From the NCBI RefSeq assembly GCF_030324495.1, contig NZ_JACAGN010000013.1, positions 20,517-84,516 on the forward strand: a DNA stretch of 64,000 nt, in the 5' to 3' direction. The DNA comes from Myroides sp. 1354 (lineage in GTDB: Bacteria; Bacteroidota; Bacteroidia; Flavobacteriales; Flavobacteriaceae). The position numbers were made by a program, and so were the translations under genes. Below are positions 62,464 through 64,000 of this stretch, one piece after another (position 1 is the first letter of the stretch; every line of letters starts with the position of its first letter). The notes under the pieces were generated by a model. That model made no database searches. It saw nothing but the letters and a program-made list of their open reading frames with translations, and had not been told where the DNA came from.

Positions 62464-62994
62464 ATGCAAGTATCAAAAATTTTAAAACGTAGTTTGAGTG
62501 CATTTACTTTTCTATTGACATTCAATTTATTTAATCCAACACCAATCCAAGCACAACAAAACAGTGCACCCGTTGTAAATACGAAAACAACTGATGCTGT
62601 TTTTTTTGATGCCTCAGGAAAAAAAGTATCCTTGAGTTCGCTACAGGGTAAAGTTGTATTTGTCAATTTTTGGGCCACTTGGTGTCCTCCTTGTATCAAG
62701 GAAATGCCTTCTATTCAAGCACTAAAAGAAAAAATGAAAGGAAAAGATGTTGTTTTCTTACTCGTAGACATTGATGGTAATTATGAAAAAGCTAAAGCTT
62801 TTATGGATAAACGAAACTTAGATCTTCCCGTTTACACACCTGCAACCACTGTATCGAGTACTTATTTAGGAACATCCATTCCCACCACCGTAATTTTTGA
62901 TAAAAAAGGCAATATGATTCAACGCATTGTGGGAAGTGTGGACTTTGCTTCTGAGGAAGTAGAAAAATTTATGAATCAAGTTTTGAAATTGTAA
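62464..62994 (+). CDS. TlpA-like periplasmic thioredoxin
   Basis: A 176-residue protein with a signal sequence (about residues 1-31) and a thioredoxin/AhpC-TSA fold. The redox site is WATWCPPCIKEMPS near residue 72 (CPPC), with the cis-proline region in TSIPTTVIFD near residue 140. It lies 10 bp after the adaptor gene, so it is part of the efflux transcript. A redox partner in such an operon is unusual: it may reduce or form disulfides in envelope proteins, or the pump may export thiol-reactive compounds. These last points are inference. Confidence 0.9.
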   Translation: MQVSKILKRSLSAFTFLLTFNLFNPTPIQAQQNSAPVVNTKTTDAVFFDASGKKVSLSSLQGKVVFVNFWATWCPPCIKEMPSIQALKEKMKGKDVVFLLVDIDGNYEKAKAFMDKRNLDLPVYTPATTVSSTYLGTSIPTTVIFDKKGNMIQRIVGSVDFASEEVEKFMNQVLKL

Positions 62995-63021
62995 ATTAAT
63001 TGTTTTCAAACAGTTATACTG

Positions 63022-63053
63022 AAGCTCACTTCCCCAGAAGTGAGCTTTTTTTA
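63022..63053 (+). terminator. Terminator of the efflux operon
   Basis: AAGCTCACTT (63022-63031) pairs with AAGTGAGCTT (63038-63047), loop CCCCAG, followed by T7. Confidence 0.9.
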
Positions 63054-63291
63054 TAAAGTAGAGGTCCCTTTTTCCTTTACACTTAAAAATAATTTCAATA
63101 CTAAACTCTTCATTTTATTGAAATAACAACAATAAAATCAGCACTAAACTTAAAGTAAAAACAGATAAACCTTGATATTCCTTAAATTATTAAAAAACAA
63201 ATAATTCTCGCTTTTTGTACGCAAATATTAAGTTTAAGTTAATTTTTTGTTTATTTTAGCAAATACCAAAACCAACCAAAAAACAACAACA

Positions 63292-63639
63292 ATGACAATG
63301 CTATACATATTTCCTATCATATTGGGGCTTATAGGATTCTTTAACCTCCTATTTCACTTTAAACAAGTGCACTTAATAGGATACAGAAGTCACAACGCAT
63401 TAAAAGACGATAAACACTGGCGCGTAGCACAACGTACAAGTAGTTCATCTCTAATCGCAGCTAGTTTATTTCTGATTTGCATGAACTATACTCTAGCTCA
63501 ATTTGATTATGCAGCACAGACCCTACAAGCTATTATGATTACATCAAATATCTTTTGTGTGTTGTATACGATTATTCATACAGAAACAGTACTAGAAAAA
63601 ATCGATCAAAACGTCGACCAAAAATATATCCAAAAATAA
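63292..63639 (+). CDS. SdpI/YhfL-like small membrane protein
   Basis: A 115-residue protein from the ATG at 63292, with three hydrophobic segments. The segment LIGYRSHNALKDDKHWRVAQRT near residue 26 matches the IGYRTxxSMKsxxxWxxAN motif of the SdpI family, whose founder gives immunity to the SdpC toxin of Bacillus. Here no toxin gene is adjacent, so immunity is not implied. An in-frame ATG further upstream at 63247 adds 15 non-conserved residues. Confidence 0.78.
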   Translation: MTMLYIFPIILGLIGFFNLLFHFKQVHLIGYRSHNALKDDKHWRVAQRTSSSSLIAASLFLICMNYTLAQFDYAAQTLQAIMITSNIFCVLYTIIHTETVLEKIDQNVDQKYIQK

Positions 63640-63825
63640 TTTCAATTATTATTATTTCTTCCTCTTTCTTGGACTAACGATTACAACAGCCAGAAAATAT
63701 TTACTTTGCTTTAAAATCACTACTACTATATTAGGCAAGAAAGAGGTTTTTTCTAACAATATTATTTTACTTACGCAAAAAGGTATGGATTACTTGTAAT
63801 TCATACCTTTTTTTTGTGAGCGGAG
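63640..63825 (+). other. Gene-free region with two terminator-like hairpins
   Basis: CCTCTTTCTTG (63661-63671) can pair with CAAGAAAGAGG (63736-63746) across a 64-nt loop, followed by T6. A second, strong hairpin (AGGTATGGATTAC 63781-63793 with GTAATTCATACCT 63796-63808, one G-U, then T8) follows. The loop of the first holds TTACTTTG (63701-63708), close to a promoter box, so a short RNA of about 100 nt is possible but unsupported. Confidence 0.5.
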
Positions 63826-63877
63826 GTGTTTGGTGTTTGGTGTTTGTCGTTTGTCGTTTGGTGTTTGGTGTTTGGTG
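63826..63877 (+). repeat. Heptamer tandem repeat GTGTTTG/TCGTTTG
   Basis: Seven units of 7 bp plus a partial unit: GTGTTTG three times, TCGTTTG twice, GTGTTTG twice. The exact period is visible by eye. Confidence 0.9.
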
Positions 63878-63923
63878 AAGAAATTCTCGTTTCATGAAAG
63901 GACAACCCTATTTTAGGCAAAAA

Positions 63924-64000
63924 CTCTTCTCTCTTCTCTCTTCTCTCTTCTCTCTTCTCTCTTCTCTCTTCTCTCTTCTCTCTTCTCTCTTCTCTCTTCT
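63924..64000 (+). repeat. Heptamer tandem repeat (CTCTTCT), at least 11 copies
   Basis: Seventy-seven bases of uninterrupted CTCTTCT units run to the window edge, so the true length is unknown. All pyrimidines are on this strand. Confidence 0.95.

Noticed and set aside
63247..63291. Longer start for the SdpI-like protein
   Set aside because: The 15 added residues are Thr/Asn/Lys-rich and precede the hydrophobic N terminus; a better A-rich ribosome site precedes 63292.
63826..64000. CRISPR array
   Set aside because: The repeats are contiguous heptamers without spacers or 25-40-bp repeat units, and no cas gene is nearby.

Overview
The window is an AT-rich bacterial chromosome segment that fits the family Flavobacteriaceae, with a Myroides-like gene set as my best but unproven guess. 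The evidence is promoters of the Bacteroidetes type (TTG, 17-23 bp, TAnnTTTG), A-rich ribosome binding sites, type IX secretion C-terminal sorting domains, Bacteroidetes-type lipoproteins, and the gene run rluD-like / PASTA / ddl / coaD / NUDIX / pyrE. No rRNA, tRNA, CRISPR array, transposase or phage gene was recognised.

Layout. 1-4.8 kb: housekeeping (23S pseudouridine synthase fragment, PASTA protein, D-Ala-D-Ala ligase, CoaD, NUDIX, PyrE, a small SRPBCC protein, a lipoprotein). 4.9-7.3 kb: an rtcB-prfH operon, the RNA ligase plus release-factor-H pair linked to repair of ribosomes cut in the decoding centre. It is preceded by its own promoter, a 26-codon leader ORF and a terminator with a competing antiterminator. 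7.3-10.7 kb: ClpS, PrmA, a phosphate-type porin and small proteins. 10.7-13.4 kb: a lysine operon (lysC-lysA) behind a Lys-rich leader peptide and a terminator. 13.6-19.1 kb: an MsbA-like exporter, a PUR-like DNA/RNA-binding protein, a fluoride riboswitch driving a CLC-F fluoride exporter, and a glutamate-synthase-like FMN protein.

19.4-39.2 kb is framed by two inverted cassettes. Each has a large T9SS-exported surface protein with five MBG-type repeats (2541 and 1182 residues), followed by an almost identical 288-residue outer-membrane barrel protein. The roughly 0.9-kb barrel-protein repeats lie in opposite orientation about 18 kb apart. Between them sit a TPR/HTH membrane regulator with three 12-bp direct repeats upstream, a serine/threonine dehydratase-type enzyme, a cyclophilin-FKBP fusion, an MFS transporter, trmD and rplS (with a leader hairpin).

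39.3-55.2 kb: an ABC ATPase with a permease-M1 peptidase fusion, a SulP transporter, a cystathionine beta-synthase-like enzyme, oligopeptidase B, acetyltransferases, an FMN reductase, EbfC, a Crp/Fnr regulator, and a YdbS/YdbT-like membrane PH pair. 55.3-63.0 kb: a lipoprotein and an RND efflux operon (small membrane protein, TolC, RND pump, adaptor, TlpA-type thioredoxin). The window ends with an SdpI-like membrane protein and two heptamer tandem-repeat tracts.

The most striking material is regulatory RNA. Two translated-leader attenuators are present, one apparently sensing lysine and one in front of the ribosome-repair operon, where a leader-translation switch would be a direct sensor of damaged ribosomes. 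A fluoride riboswitch and a likely L19 leader add to this.
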